Assembly (NCBI RefSeq): GCF_001457415.1
Contig: NZ_LN881724.1
Span: 1,302,001 to 1,366,000, forward strand
From: Gorillibacterium timonense
Lineage (GTDB): Bacteria; Bacillota; Bacilli; Paenibacillales; NBRC-103111
Direction of reading: 5' to 3'
Length of the DNA: 64,000 nucleotides
Shown here: in pieces, positions 53,933 to 63,883 of the stretch
Layout: each line of letters opens with the position of its first letter
How positions within the stretch are numbered: position 1 is the first letter of the stretch
Program-made: the position numbers and the translations under genes
Notes under the pieces: model-generated
What the model saw: the letters and a program-made list of their open reading frames with translations, nothing else
What the model was told of the DNA's origin: nothing
Database searches by the model: none

Positions 53933-56008
53933 TTATGCTCTCGTTTTCCGCTTAAGGATGCGTACGCCATATCGGGGAAGCGCAAGCGCACCGGTGATGG
54001 CTTCGCCGCTCTCCAGATCGACGTAAGGCTCCGCGTCGAGCGTAATCCCTTCTTCCTGTCCGGAGAAGTTGAGCACAAAGACATAATCGGATTCGCCGTC
54101 GCTGCGGAGCTGGGCGGTTACGCCCTCGGGAAGCTCGGTCTCGAGGGTGCGGCAAATACCGGCATCCCGGATCAACTTGCCGTAAAAGGCACGATAAAAG
54201 GAGGGATCGCTGACGCGCGCCGCCAAGTAATAGGCTTTGCCGTTCCCGTGCCGGTGCTCGGTCAGAGCAGGCTCGCCTCGGTAGAAGTCATCCCCATATA
54301 CGGCGATGACTTCCGCGCCTTCCGAGTGGATACGTTCGCACAGCTCGCGGATTTCGTAGCTGCCCGGGAACCAGGAAGAGTCCTTGCCGTTTCCGAACAT
54401 GATCAGCCGGTTGCTTTCGTCATCGTACAGCCCCTCGATTTCCTCCGCCCAAATGCCGAGTGTGTTTCGCAGCGGGCCGGGGAAGCCGCCGAGATGGCAC
54501 AGGTCGCTGTCTCCGACAATGCCCGACCAATAAGTGGTCACTAGCGTGCCGCCGCCTTGGACGAACCGATCAATGGCGGCTCCGGTTTCTTCACGGAGCA
54601 GATAAGCCATCGGCAGAATGAGTAGCTTGTAGGCGGAGAAGTCGTCCTGAGAGCCGACGATATCGGTTGGAACGCCCATTTCCCAGAGTGCCCGGTACTG
54701 CTGCAGAACGGTCTCTTCATAATGGAGGCCGCTGTTGCGCGGGCCTTGTGCATCCTTGACCGCCCAGCGGTTGTCCCAGTCGCAGAGGATGGCGGTCTCC
54801 ACAACCGGAACGGTTCCGATCAGCTCCGTCAGCCCCTTGAGGGTGGCTCCCAGCCGGGCGACATCGGAGAAGACGCGGGTGTGTTCATGCCCGGCATGAT
54901 CGACGACAGCTCCGTGGAATTTCTCGCTGGAGCCGCGGCTCTTGCGCCACTGGAAGTATTGGACCGTATCCGAGCCGTGAGCGACCGCTTGCAAGGAAGA
55001 CAAGCGGTGCATGCCCGGCTTCTTCAGCTTGCTGATCGGCTGCCAGTTGGTCAGGCTGGGCGTGCTTTCCATGAGCATGAAGGGCTTCTTCTTGAGCGAG
55101 CGGAACAGATCGTGATTGAAGGCGAACCAGGCGGCGATATCGCCCTCTGAGGCGGGTTTGTGCCAAGTGGGATAGGCATCCCACGAGATGACATCGACCG
55201 CTTCCGCGAATCGGCGGTAGTCCAAGCCCTCGAACCAGTCCATGAAATTGGTCGTGCAGGGCAGCTCCGGATTGACGGCCTTCAAAGGCGCGATCTCATG
55301 CTTGTAAAAGTCGATCGTCTGATCCGTGACGAATCTCCGCCAATCGAGATTTTGGCCGTGGACCATGCTTTCTCCGTGCGGAGCGGGGGATTCCACCTGG
55401 GTCCAAGAGGTATAAGTGTGGCTCCAGAAGGCTGCCCACCAGGCCGCATTGAGGTTGTCCAGGCTGCCGTACTTTTGCTTCAGCCAGGCTCGGAACGCTT
55501 CTTGGCAGTAGTCGCAATGGCATTCACCGCCGAATTCATTGGAGATGTGCCAGCCCACGACGGCGGGATGCCGAGAGTAGCGCTCGGCCAGCTTCGCGTT
55601 CAGAATGGCGGTTTTCTCCCGGTAGACCGGCGAGGTGAAGCAATGATTATGCCGCATGCCGTGCAGGTTGCGCCGGCGATTGCTTTCGACGCGCAGAACC
55701 TCCGGATACTTCTCGGACATCCATGCGGGGCGGGCGCCGCTCGGGGTCGCAAGCCAAGCGAAAATGCCGTTATCGGCCAAACGGTCCAGCAAGCGGTCCA
55801 TCCATTCGAAGGTGAAGACGCCTTCCTCGGGCTCCAACGCCGACCAGGCAAAAATACCGATGGAAACCACATTGCAGCCGGCCAACTTCATGAGTCGAAT
55901 GTCTTCCTCTAGGACGGCCGGATCGTGCAGCCATTGGTCCGGGTTATAATCGGCGCCGTGCATGAAGACCGGCAGCTTGAAGCTGATCGGGGGATAGAGA
56001 GTCGTCAT
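53933..56008 (-). CDS. Beta-galactosidase, GH42
   Basis: The 691-residue enzyme has the three-domain GH42 layout. The acid/base Glu is in GWHISNEFGG at about residue 158 and the nucleophile in FMLMESTPS at about residue 314. A zinc-binding-type cluster CHCDYCQEAF follows the first glutamate. The trimerisation (A4-like) domain and the small C-terminal beta domain are present, and the length is normal. ATG 56008 follows AAAGGAG. It lies 85 nt after the solute-binding gene of the second Lpl-type importer, separated by a hairpin, so it is probably the last gene of that operon. The substrate may be beta-1,4- or beta-1,3/6-galactan or arabinogalactan fragments. Confidence 0.94.
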   Translation of the reverse strand: MTTLYPPISFKLPVFMHGADYNPDQWLHDPAVLEEDIRLMKLAGCNVVSIGIFAWSALEPEEGVFTFEWMDRLLDRLADNGIFAWLATPSGARPAWMSEKYPEVLRVESNRRRNLHGMRHNHCFTSPVYREKTAILNAKLAERYSRHPAVVGWHISNEFGGECHCDYCQEAFRAWLKQKYGSLDNLNAAWWAAFWSHTYTSWTQVESPAPHGESMVHGQNLDWRRFVTDQTIDFYKHEIAPLKAVNPELPCTTNFMDWFEGLDYRRFAEAVDVISWDAYPTWHKPASEGDIAAWFAFNHDLFRSLKKKPFMLMESTPSLTNWQPISKLKKPGMHRLSSLQAVAHGSDTVQYFQWRKSRGSSEKFHGAVVDHAGHEHTRVFSDVARLGATLKGLTELIGTVPVVETAILCDWDNRWAVKDAQGPRNSGLHYEETVLQQYRALWEMGVPTDIVGSQDDFSAYKLLILPMAYLLREETGAAIDRFVQGGGTLVTTYWSGIVGDSDLCHLGGFPGPLRNTLGIWAEEIEGLYDDESNRLIMFGNGKDSSWFPGSYEIRELCERIHSEGAEVIAVYGDDFYRGEPALTEHRHGNGKAYYLAARVSDPSFYRAFYGKLIRDAGICRTLETELPEGVTAQLRSDGESDYVFVLNFSGQEEGITLDAEPYVDLESGEAITGALALPRYGVRILKRKTRA

Positions 56009-56052
56009 GAGCCATTCTCCTTTGTTGTAGGGAATAGGGAGCAGCGGTGGAA

Positions 56053-56079
56053 GAGAAAAGGGGAGACAGGTGTCTCCCC
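56053..56079 (-). terminator. Hairpin between the second SBP gene and GH42
   Basis: GGGGAGACA and TGTCTCCCC form a perfect stem with T-rich TTTTCTCTTCC after it on the minus strand. It is likely a partial terminator that lowers GH42 expression relative to the importer genes. Confidence 0.6.
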
Positions 56080-56093
56080 GATACCTGTTGGCG

Positions 56094-57662
56094 TTACTTG
56101 GCCTGCTTCGCCAGGAATTCGTCAACCTGTTTTTGAATTTCGGCGATGATGGCGTCGATTCCTGCGGCCTTCACTTGCTTTTGCAGGTCGGCCAAGCCCT
56201 TATCTACATCCTGAACGGCTCCGTATTCGAGCGGGATGCCATAGCGCAGCATGACGTTGCTGACGTTGGCGACTTGGGTTTTCACCTTGCTGTTGTCGAA
56301 GACGAAGGTTTCAAGCGGGTAATGGTAGATTTCACTGTTCCATTTATCCGTCAAAGCTGTTCCTTCCGCTGGGAATGCCGAATCGTCGCGGTTCAGCGGG
56401 GAGTTGAAGCCCCAGTTGGAGAAGCCGGTATAGTTGGTGCCCTTCTCCAAGGTCTTGTACTTGTCGTCGCCAACGGCTTCGTAGTGGGTTCCGGCAATGC
56501 CATACATGATCAGGTCATGAATTTCCTTGTCGTTCTGCAGGAGGTCGAGGGCCATCAGAGCGCGTTCCCCATTCTTCGAGGTCGCGTGGATGGCGACGCC
56601 GTTTTGGGTGGCGACGGCTTGTGATTTTTTCTTGTCGGGTGTGATATCGGCCAGCGCTACCTCAAACGGAGAGTTGTTCCGTCTCATTTCCGTGACGATG
56701 GAACCGAGCGTACCGAGGTTGTGCGTGATGGAGGCCGTCTTGCCTTCCTTGAAATCCTGCTGATGGTCGTTTTTGTTGTTCAGGACGTTCTTCGACCAAG
56801 CGTTGTTGTCGGCCAAGTCTTTGTAGTAGAGAACGAGCTCCTTGAATTCGGGTGTTTCATAGACATTGAAGATCTTGCCTGTCGGATCGTCAATCTTAAA
56901 GCCGACTGGGAGATCGAAATCAAGCATGTTCCAATTGTTTTTCTGCTTGAGCAGGATACGGTCCAGGTTGTGGAGCTTCCAATCGCCGGTCTCCGGGGTG
57001 AAGGGAGTGACTCCCTTTTCACTCGCTGCAATCGTTTTCAAATAAGTGGCATAAGCTTCCGGGCTGTTGATTTCCGGGAGGTTGTACTTTTTGCGCAGGT
57101 CCTCGCGATACACGATCAGCTTCTCGACCGATTCTCCGCGGTTTTGCGGAACCATGTAGAGCTTGCCGTTGACTTTGGCTTGATCCCAGTTGACCTGCGG
57201 CATGTTCTTCCAGGTTTGCGGCATGTACTTCTGCAGCAGATCATCGGTCAGTTCAAGGAAGCCGCCCTTCAGCGCTTGGTCATTGTAGCTGGCCCAGTTC
57301 GCCGCGTAAATCATATCGAAATTTTCGTTGGCGGCCAGCTTGAGCGGATACTTCTGCGCCCAGTCGGACCAGTCGAGGAATTCGCCATCAATCGTCGTGT
57401 TGATCTTCTCCCGGAGCTTTTTGTTGACTTCGGCAAATACCGTATCGTAGTCAACCGGCTTCGGTCCGACGAACACCATCTTAAGCGACACGGGCTTGGA
57501 GGTATCAATCGCTCCCGTTTCACCCGTTGCAGAGGAAGCTGCCGGCGCTTTGCTCGCTTCAGGAGAGCTTGAGTCAGACGACTTGGAGCTGCTGCAGGCT
57601 CCGAGAACCATGGTTGTGGACAGTACGAACGCGAGCGCTGCCATCCCTTTTCGTTTTAACAT
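56094..57662 (-). CDS. Sugar ABC transporter solute-binding lipoprotein (Lpl type)
   Basis: This 522-residue lipoprotein (MLKRKGMAALAFVLSTTMVL, then GACSSS) has the large family 1 fold of the Lpl/YtcQ group: SLKMVFVGPKPVDYDTVFAE, KKLREKINTTIDGEFLDWSD, KYMPQTWKNMPQVNWDQAKV. It is the third gene of permease-permease-SBP, the mirror of the 12.6-16.3 kb operon but only distantly similar to it. The nearby GH42 suggests galacto- or arabinogalacto-oligosaccharides. Confidence 0.92.
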   Translation of the reverse strand: MLKRKGMAALAFVLSTTMVLGACSSSKSSDSSSPEASKAPAASSATGETGAIDTSKPVSLKMVFVGPKPVDYDTVFAEVNKKLREKINTTIDGEFLDWSDWAQKYPLKLAANENFDMIYAANWASYNDQALKGGFLELTDDLLQKYMPQTWKNMPQVNWDQAKVNGKLYMVPQNRGESVEKLIVYREDLRKKYNLPEINSPEAYATYLKTIAASEKGVTPFTPETGDWKLHNLDRILLKQKNNWNMLDFDLPVGFKIDDPTGKIFNVYETPEFKELVLYYKDLADNNAWSKNVLNNKNDHQQDFKEGKTASITHNLGTLGSIVTEMRRNNSPFEVALADITPDKKKSQAVATQNGVAIHATSKNGERALMALDLLQNDKEIHDLIMYGIAGTHYEAVGDDKYKTLEKGTNYTGFSNWGFNSPLNRDDSAFPAEGTALTDKWNSEIYHYPLETFVFDNSKVKTQVANVSNVMLRYGIPLEYGAVQDVDKGLADLQKQVKAAGIDAIIAEIQKQVDEFLAKQAK

Positions 57663-57723
57663 GTTTCCATTTCCCCCTAGAGAATAATGGTAAGTGGTTC
57701 TATGATAATCCGGCGAACCGGGA

Positions 57724-58656
57724 TCATCCCTTGACAGCGCCGATCGTGAGACCGGTGACGAAGTACTTTTGGACGAACGGATAAGCGAGAAGAATCGGTC
57801 CGCATGCTACGATGGTCATGGCCATCTTCAGCCCTTCAGTCGGCAGGCTTGTCGTAACGACAGCACCTGAACCCATCATGGCCTTGCGCATGCCGTCCAT
57901 GTTGCCGAGCATCTTGTACAGGTAATATTGGAGAGGCATGAGCTTGTCGTTCGAGACGAACAGAAGCGCGTTGTACCAATCATTCCAGTATGCAAGTGCG
58001 AGCAAGAGGCCGATGGTGGCGAGGGCCGGCTTCGCGAGCGGAAGAATCAGCTTGCGGTAGATCAGGAAATCGCCGGCTCCGTCGATCTTGGCGGATTCGG
58101 TGATGGCCTCTGGGATGCCGTTCATGAATGACTTGAGCACGATGATGTAGAAGACGTTCAGGAGCAGCGGCACAATGAGGACGATCATTCGATCCTTCAG
58201 GTGAAGGTAATTCGTCATGAGCAGATACCACGGAACGAGCCCCCCGTTGAACAGGGTTGTGAAGAAGAAGAAGAAGGAGAACTGATTGCGCCATTTAAAG
58301 TCTTTGCGGGACAGGCAATAGGCAGTCATCGAGTTGAGAAACAGGCCGAATAAGGTGCCGATGGCGGTAACCGCGATGGTTACGAGGTAAGCGTTGATGA
58401 TCTGATCCGGGTATTTGAACAGAATCCGATAAGCCTCGGTGGAGAAGACGGAAGGCCAGAACTGGAACCCCTTCAATACGATGACACTCTCTTTGGTGAG
58501 CGATGAAGACAGGATCAGGATGAACGGCAGGACGCATGCGACGGAGAGAAAGATCAACGACACGTAACCGATCGCCGAGAAGAGGGTGCGGTCGAGATGG
58601 CGGATCTTCTTCGGCCGGCCGGTACCCGTTGCAGCTGCTGGAGCATGTGCACTCAT
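57724..58656 (-). CDS. Sugar ABC transporter permease (LplC type)
   Basis: The 310-residue protein has six membrane segments, the EAA-like loop AITESAKIDGAGDFLIYRKL and the end KYFVTGLTIGAVKG. The gene follows the LplB-type permease by 17 nt and precedes the binding-protein gene by 61 nt. Confidence 0.93.
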   Translation of the reverse strand: MSAHAPAAATGTGRPKKIRHLDRTLFSAIGYVSLIFLSVACVLPFILILSSSLTKESVIVLKGFQFWPSVFSTEAYRILFKYPDQIINAYLVTIAVTAIGTLFGLFLNSMTAYCLSRKDFKWRNQFSFFFFFTTLFNGGLVPWYLLMTNYLHLKDRMIVLIVPLLLNVFYIIVLKSFMNGIPEAITESAKIDGAGDFLIYRKLILPLAKPALATIGLLLALAYWNDWYNALLFVSNDKLMPLQYYLYKMLGNMDGMRKAMMGSGAVVTTSLPTEGLKMAMTIVACGPILLAYPFVQKYFVTGLTIGAVKG

Positions 58657-58673
58657 GATGGTGCCCTCCTTTA

Positions 58674-59594
58674 TTAATAGAGTGCCCGGTCTTTGTCATA
58701 GCGGCGAACGGCATAGTTCACCAGGGTGATCGTGACAAAGCCAAGTACAGATTGGTAAAAGCCGGCTGCGGCGGACATGCCCACATCATTCGTGGTCAGA
58801 AGCGAGCGGAAGACATAGGTGTCGATGACGTCGGTGGCGGAGAACAGGACCCCGTTGCTGCCGACCATGTTGTAAAACATCCCGAAGTCTCCGCGGAAGA
58901 TGTTGCCGACTGCAAGCAGGATGAGAATAATCATCGTCGGGTACAAGCAAGGAATCGTGATCTTGCGTACACGTTGAAAAATGTTGGCGCCGTCGATCTC
59001 AGCAGCCTCGTACATCTCGGTGTCGATGCTGGTAATGGCAGCCAGGTACATGATCGTGCCGTACCCGAGCCCCTTCCAGGCGGAGACGATGACGAGAATG
59101 TAAGGCCAGTACTGGGGGCTGTTGTAGATGTCGATTGGCGCAAGGCCGAAGCTTCGCAGCATGGAGTTAATCGTTCCGATATCGAAGTTCAAGAAGTTAT
59201 AGGCAATCGCTCCCACGACAACCCACGAGATGAAGTAGGGCAGGAACATGGCGGATTGGGCAATCTTGCGGAACCATTTGCCTCCAACCTCGAACAGGAA
59301 AATCGCCGTGACGATTTGAAGCGCGTTGTTGATGACGATGAAAACCAGGTTATACAGAGCGGTGTTGCGGGTTACCCGCCACCCGTCTCCCGATTCGAAA
59401 AAGAATCGGAAGTTGTCCCACCCATTCCACGGACTTCCAAAGACGCCTCCCGCGTAATCGTACCGCTTGAACGCCATGACAATCCCCGCCATCGGCAAGT
59501 AGGCGAACAAGAGGTAAAACAGCACTGCCGGCGCGAGCATGAGCAGGATCGTCCGGTATTTCACGACGTCTCGGAAGAAGCCATGCCGTTTCAT
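58674..59594 (-). CDS. Sugar ABC transporter permease (LplB type)
   Basis: First gene of the second Lpl-type operon. The protein of about 306 residues starts at ATG 59594 (AGGAGAG upstream; the longer frame to 59642 has no RBS). It has six membrane segments, begins YRTILLMLAPAVLFYLLFAY and has the loop MYEAAEIDGANIFQRVRKIT. A cre-like site lies about 95 nt upstream. Confidence 0.93.
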   Translation of the reverse strand: MKRHGFFRDVVKYRTILLMLAPAVLFYLLFAYLPMAGIVMAFKRYDYAGGVFGSPWNGWDNFRFFFESGDGWRVTRNTALYNLVFIVINNALQIVTAIFLFEVGGKWFRKIAQSAMFLPYFISWVVVGAIAYNFLNFDIGTINSMLRSFGLAPIDIYNSPQYWPYILVIVSAWKGLGYGTIMYLAAITSIDTEMYEAAEIDGANIFQRVRKITIPCLYPTMIILILLAVGNIFRGDFGMFYNMVGSNGVLFSATDVIDTYVFRSLLTTNDVGMSAAAGFYQSVLGFVTITLVNYAVRRYDKDRALY

Positions 59595-59688
59595 GAACAC
59601 TCTCTCCTCTCGGTGAATCAGAGTCTGTCTATCTGATTTCATTATAGAGAGCGGAGGAAACCGAGAAAATTCAGGGGAACAACGAAAA

Positions 59689-59702
59689 TGGTTACGTTTT
59701 CA
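59689..59702. promoter_or_regulatory. Candidate cre (CcpA) site of the second Lpl-type operon
   Basis: TGGTTACGTTTTCA matches the cre consensus at 12 of 14 positions, between the response-regulator terminator and the first permease gene. Confidence 0.4.
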
Positions 59703-59730
59703 ATGGTCTTTATTAAGCTCAGGTTAAGAA

Positions 59731-59758
59731 AAAAAGCTCGGTCCATTTGACCGGGCTT
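59731..59758 (-). terminator. Terminator after the second YesN-type regulator
   Basis: AAGCTCGGTC and GACCGGGCTT pair with one G-U; on the minus strand a run of seven T follows, just past the stop at 59770. Confidence 0.85.
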
Positions 59759-59769
59759 CCGAAGAGAGA

Positions 59770-61347
59770 TTAGATTCGCTGCTTCTTTCGGTATTCACCT
59801 GGTGTCATGGACAGGGTCTGCTTGAATTGCCGATTGAAGTAGATGATATTCTTATAGCCGACTTGCTCAGCGATTTCATAAATCTTGAGGGAAGGGTCGG
59901 CAAGCAGTTCGCAGGCTCTCTTCATGCGCAGCTCATTGAGATAGTCGCTGAAGAGGATGCCCGTCTCCAGCTTGAAGAGCTGGCCGAGGTAGTTGGGCGT
60001 AAAGCTGAAGTGGGCCGCTACTTCGTTGAGCGTGATCTTGGTATCCAGCCGCTCCTCCACGAAATGGGTGATGTTGTCGATCAGCTTGCGCTTCTGTCGC
60101 TGTTTCTTCAGGTAAAGCAGCTCAGAGAGCTCAAAAAATCTTCTCCTCAGCCAGGAGACAACGTCCTGTACGGTTTCGAATTGAAAGAGCACGGATGATT
60201 GCCGGGCATCCCAATTTAGGATGTCGTACAAATGCTCGTTCATTTGCAGCAAGTCGGCGTGCAGCTTGGAAGTTATGCGGATGATGAGGTCGTAGATATC
60301 GTTCTTGCGGGTCAACGGATTGTCTCCCCCGAACAGCTCGTGAAGGCAGTCGTCGATCGCCACCAGATCATACTCGAGCATGGCTTTCAGCATCTGGTCG
60401 ACCTTGTCCTCCAGATTTGGAGCGATTCGCTCCTTCGGGATCCATTCGGTAGCATCCTCGATCAACCGATTTTTGCCTACGATCCATTTGATGCTGAGCG
60501 CGGCCTGTGCCTGCCGATACGAATCGCGCAGCTTGGACAGCTCGATGGTGGGCATGCCGGTTCCGATGGTGATCGTATAGGGAAACCGTTTGCCGAATTC
60601 TCCGATCAGCTCCTGCAGCGGGATCGAGATCCGCTCCTTGTGTTCGGCGACGAGCAGCACGAAATGAAAATCGTACCCCTTGATGACGGTGCCTAAATGA
60701 TACGTAGCGGAGAAGCTGCGGATAAACTCCGCCATCGAGGCCTTCAGCGATCGTTGTTCATCCTCGGGGAGCTCCTTCATCCGCCAGGTGAGATCGTCGA
60801 TTTCGATCAAGGCCACCGTGAGACCGCCGTTCAGCATCGGCTCGAGGAAGCCGTGAACATGAGCTTCGGCCTGTGCGGGAGTCTCTTCGTTAAGCCAACG
60901 GAAGATCAGCTCCTGGTTAACCAAGGATAAAGTGTCGGAGAGTGCCTTGTCTTGGGCCCGCTCATGAGCGATTCGGGCGATCAGCTCGGCAATCTTGGCA
61001 TTCAGCTCGCCATCGTCCACCGGCTTCAAGAGATACCCATCCGCATTCATTTGGATGGCTTCCTTCGCGTAGGCGAAGTCCTGATGCCCGCTGATGAACA
61101 CAAGATGAATGCGGGGATTGATCTCCTTGGCTTTGCGGGCAAATTCCATCCCCGACATGATCGGCATGCGAATATCGGAGAAAAGTAAGTCGATTTGCTT
61201 CTCCTCCATGATCTTGAGGGCGGCAAAGCCGCTTGATGCAGTTACTACGTTAGCATCGGTTAATTGCGGGTTGCCCGTTACGCGGCGTCTCAGCCATTCC
61301 AAGTCGACGAATTCATCGTCCACAAGCAAGACGGTTAGGTTATGCAT
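59770..61347 (-). CDS. YesN-type response regulator with AraC output domain
   Basis: The 525-residue protein has a receiver with D10/D11, phospho-acceptor D58 (LLFSDIRMPI) and GYLLKPVDDGEL, a long middle region, and a C-terminal AraC HTH (LNEVAAHFSFTPNYLGQLFK; IAEQVGYKNIIYFNRQFKQT). ATG 61347 is 10 nt after GGAG. It lies 50 nt after the kinase gene and ahead of the second importer operon, which it presumably activates. Confidence 0.93.
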   Translation of the reverse strand: MHNLTVLLVDDEFVDLEWLRRRVTGNPQLTDANVVTASSGFAALKIMEEKQIDLLFSDIRMPIMSGMEFARKAKEINPRIHLVFISGHQDFAYAKEAIQMNADGYLLKPVDDGELNAKIAELIARIAHERAQDKALSDTLSLVNQELIFRWLNEETPAQAEAHVHGFLEPMLNGGLTVALIEIDDLTWRMKELPEDEQRSLKASMAEFIRSFSATYHLGTVIKGYDFHFVLLVAEHKERISIPLQELIGEFGKRFPYTITIGTGMPTIELSKLRDSYRQAQAALSIKWIVGKNRLIEDATEWIPKERIAPNLEDKVDQMLKAMLEYDLVAIDDCLHELFGGDNPLTRKNDIYDLIIRITSKLHADLLQMNEHLYDILNWDARQSSVLFQFETVQDVVSWLRRRFFELSELLYLKKQRQKRKLIDNITHFVEERLDTKITLNEVAAHFSFTPNYLGQLFKLETGILFSDYLNELRMKRACELLADPSLKIYEIAEQVGYKNIIYFNRQFKQTLSMTPGEYRKKQRI

Positions 61348-61397
61348 ACACTTCACGCTCCATGTAGGTCATCGGGCAGATCGGTCAATACCGGGTA

Positions 61398-63143
61398 TCA
61401 CGGATCGCTCTCATCGAGGGACAATTGCTGATCCTGAACCGGCAGGAGGATGCGAATGGTCGTTCCCGCCCCATACAAGCTTCGGACTTTGATCCCGTAT
61501 TCGGGTCCGTACCGCAGCTTGATCCGGTCTTCTACGTTTTTGAGGCCGTAGCCGCTGGCCTGCACGGTGCTCTTCAGCAAGCTTTGCAAGGCTTCGGGCT
61601 GCATGCCGATCCCATTGTCGATCACCTTCAGCTCCAGCAGTTCTCCAAGACGCTTGCCCGTGATGCGGATGGCGATCGTCTCTCCAAACCACGCATGCTT
61701 GAACACATTTTCAACGAAGGGCTGTAAAATCAGCTTGATGATCGGCAGCGGCCTGATCTCCGGTTCGATGTCGATCGTAACCGTAAACGCGTCAGCGTAC
61801 TTCACTCGTTGAATTTCCAGATAAGCTTCCACCTGCTCCAATTCCTTCTCCAGTGGAATGACGCTTTGTCCCTCGCTCAAGGTCAACCGGTAAAAACGGG
61901 ATAACGCTTGTACCATCTGCGTCACCTTCTGTACCTCACCGAGATTGGACAAGCTGCCGATGGCAGACAAGGTATTGTACAGAAAATGAGGACTGATTTG
62001 GGCTTGGAGCGCATCGAGCTCCGCCTGCTTCTTCTGCTGGCCCTGTTCGTAGACATCGTGGATCAAGAGCTCGATGCTGGTCGCCATCTGGTTAAAGGAG
62101 TTCGCGATGTGAACGAACTCGTCGTTGCCGGTGAATTCGATGCGCTTCTCCAGGTTGCCGTCCTTGAAGGAGCGAACGAGCTTCAGAATTCGTTTCATCT
62201 TCTTGCCCGATACGCGCGCCACAACGAACCCGATGCCCGCCATCACGACGAAGCTGATTCCGCAAATGGCGACGATGACGCGTTGCAGCCGGCTCGCATC
62301 CTTATTCAGGTACGTGTGAGGCACTTGAGCTTCCATGACGAAGCCGGTGTCCGGCATATCTTCTTCAATGCTCAAATAATCCGATTGATCCTTTGAAGTT
62401 CCTTCAAGAGAATGGCCCTTCTCATACAGGATGCGGCCTTGGTTGTCGAATAAACGGAGACGCATCCCCTGTTCGAATGGAAAGGTATTGTTTGTTGTGC
62501 TGAGCAGATCATCCAAACGGGCAGTTATCTGCACGTAGCCGATAACGGTAGGTCCTGCCCCCGATGTAACCAGCTTGCGGAAGTGCGATAGATTGCCGAG
62601 CTCCTTGTCGGTGCCGAGCTGAATCCACAGATTGTCAGCGTACGCTCCCTGCAAATAGCGGAACCAATCGGTGTCCACGATCCGCGAGAAATTCAAGACG
62701 TAATAATCCCTTCGTTGAATCGGTGCGGCCATATCGTCACCGGGAACTTCAAGGATCTCCTCATTCACGGTATAGAGGGCGAGCCGCAGGTTGTTGCCGT
62801 AGAGGAGCAGAGGTCCCTTCATCTGAGGAACGATGTTGTCCCTAATGTTCAGCATGACATCGCGTTGGTTGCCCGTAAATTGCAGAGCCGTCTGCAGCGA
62901 CAAGCTGCTGAAGAGGGTGTCGGACATGCGCTGAATCTCGTCCATTTGATACGTCATGTTGTTGCGGGTCTGCTTAACGAGCGTGCGGATGTTGGTCTCC
63001 GCCATTTCCGTCCGAGATTCCACGAGCATGGTATAGGAGATGTATCCGATGAGAAGGTCGGTTAGCAGAACGAGAATCAGGTAGGGAATCATGATCTTGT
63101 ACGTAAAGGGAATGAATCTCTTTTTGGTCCAGAAAGGGCGCAT
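61398..63143 (-). CDS. YesM-type sensor histidine kinase
   Basis: The protein of about 581 residues has an N-terminal TM (IMIPYLILVLLTDLLIGYIS), an extracytoplasmic cache-like sensor to about residue 280, a second TM (IVAICGISFVVMAGIGFVVA), a HAMP domain and the kinase module. The phospho-accepting histidine is in QISPHFLYNTLSAIGSL and the ATP-binding part has ILQPFVENVFKHAWFG and the G boxes near the end. ATG 63143 (GAGGGG 9 nt upstream) is favoured over ATG 63149. It works with the response regulator downstream. Confidence 0.93.
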   Translation of the reverse strand: MRPFWTKKRFIPFTYKIMIPYLILVLLTDLLIGYISYTMLVESRTEMAETNIRTLVKQTRNNMTYQMDEIQRMSDTLFSSLSLQTALQFTGNQRDVMLNIRDNIVPQMKGPLLLYGNNLRLALYTVNEEILEVPGDDMAAPIQRRDYYVLNFSRIVDTDWFRYLQGAYADNLWIQLGTDKELGNLSHFRKLVTSGAGPTVIGYVQITARLDDLLSTTNNTFPFEQGMRLRLFDNQGRILYEKGHSLEGTSKDQSDYLSIEEDMPDTGFVMEAQVPHTYLNKDASRLQRVIVAICGISFVVMAGIGFVVARVSGKKMKRILKLVRSFKDGNLEKRIEFTGNDEFVHIANSFNQMATSIELLIHDVYEQGQQKKQAELDALQAQISPHFLYNTLSAIGSLSNLGEVQKVTQMVQALSRFYRLTLSEGQSVIPLEKELEQVEAYLEIQRVKYADAFTVTIDIEPEIRPLPIIKLILQPFVENVFKHAWFGETIAIRITGKRLGELLELKVIDNGIGMQPEALQSLLKSTVQASGYGLKNVEDRIKLRYGPEYGIKVRSLYGAGTTIRILLPVQDQQLSLDESDP

Positions 63144-63373
63144 GTTCATCTTCCCCTCGATTCGACATGAACTTCCTTTACTATATCAGAAAATGCACAG
63201 AAAACGAGCCGGATCGCCTTACCGCAAATTTCCATTCCGAGCCGAAGGATTTTCAGGTAAAATGAGGAAAGTTATTGCCGAACGATTCAGCCTCCGAGTT
63301 CGCTTGATGCTTGGACGTTGCAGATCAGGGACTGCTATCGAAATTTGGCAACCATCTCTGGAGGGCCTACCCT

Positions 63374-63817
63374 ATGAATAAAGTGGTCCAGTTTCTGGAT
63401 AGCAAGGAAGTGCTGTTTGAAATCATCACGCAAGAACGGACCCTCCATTCGGCTCAGGAGGGAGCCGATTATTTCGGTATATCTCTCGGTCAGACCGCGC
63501 CAGCCTTGTTGGTGAAGTCGGAGAAGGGGTATGCTTGCTTGATCCTATCGGGCGACCGCGGGCCGGTGAACTGGGATGAGCTCAAGCTGGTGCTGGGGGT
63601 TGAAGGGGTAAAGCTGGCGAAGCCGAAGGAAGTCGAGCAAGTGACGGGAAGCTCGGTCGGAGATGTCGCTTTGATCCAACCGGAGCTCCCAGTTGTAATC
63701 GACCGGAGGTTATTCCGGTATGACCTGATCTACGGAGGAACGGGCAGTCCGCGGACCACCTTGAAGATTTCGCCCAAGGATGTGGAGCGCCTGCATACGG
63801 TTGTTGGGTATCTCTAA
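63374..63817 (+). CDS. YbaK/ProX-type aminoacyl-tRNA deacylase-like protein
   Basis: The 147-residue protein has the YbaK/EbsC fold: YFGISLGQTAPALLVKSEKG, the conserved lysine in CLILSGDRGPVN and VDLIRP-like segment VGDVALIQPELPVVIDRRL, then the TGSPRTTLKISP loop. Family members hydrolyse mischarged tRNAs (for example Cys-tRNA(Pro)) or related esters. ATG 63374 follows GGAGGG. It is divergent from the kinase gene. Confidence 0.8.
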   Translation: MNKVVQFLDSKEVLFEIITQERTLHSAQEGADYFGISLGQTAPALLVKSEKGYACLILSGDRGPVNWDELKLVLGVEGVKLAKPKEVEQVTGSSVGDVALIQPELPVVIDRRLFRYDLIYGGTGSPRTTLKISPKDVERLHTVVGYL

Positions 63818-63883
63818 CTTGGGTATCCCTAACAAAGGGAATTCACAAAGGGAGTAACATAGGAAATGGGAGGGAGGGCTTTG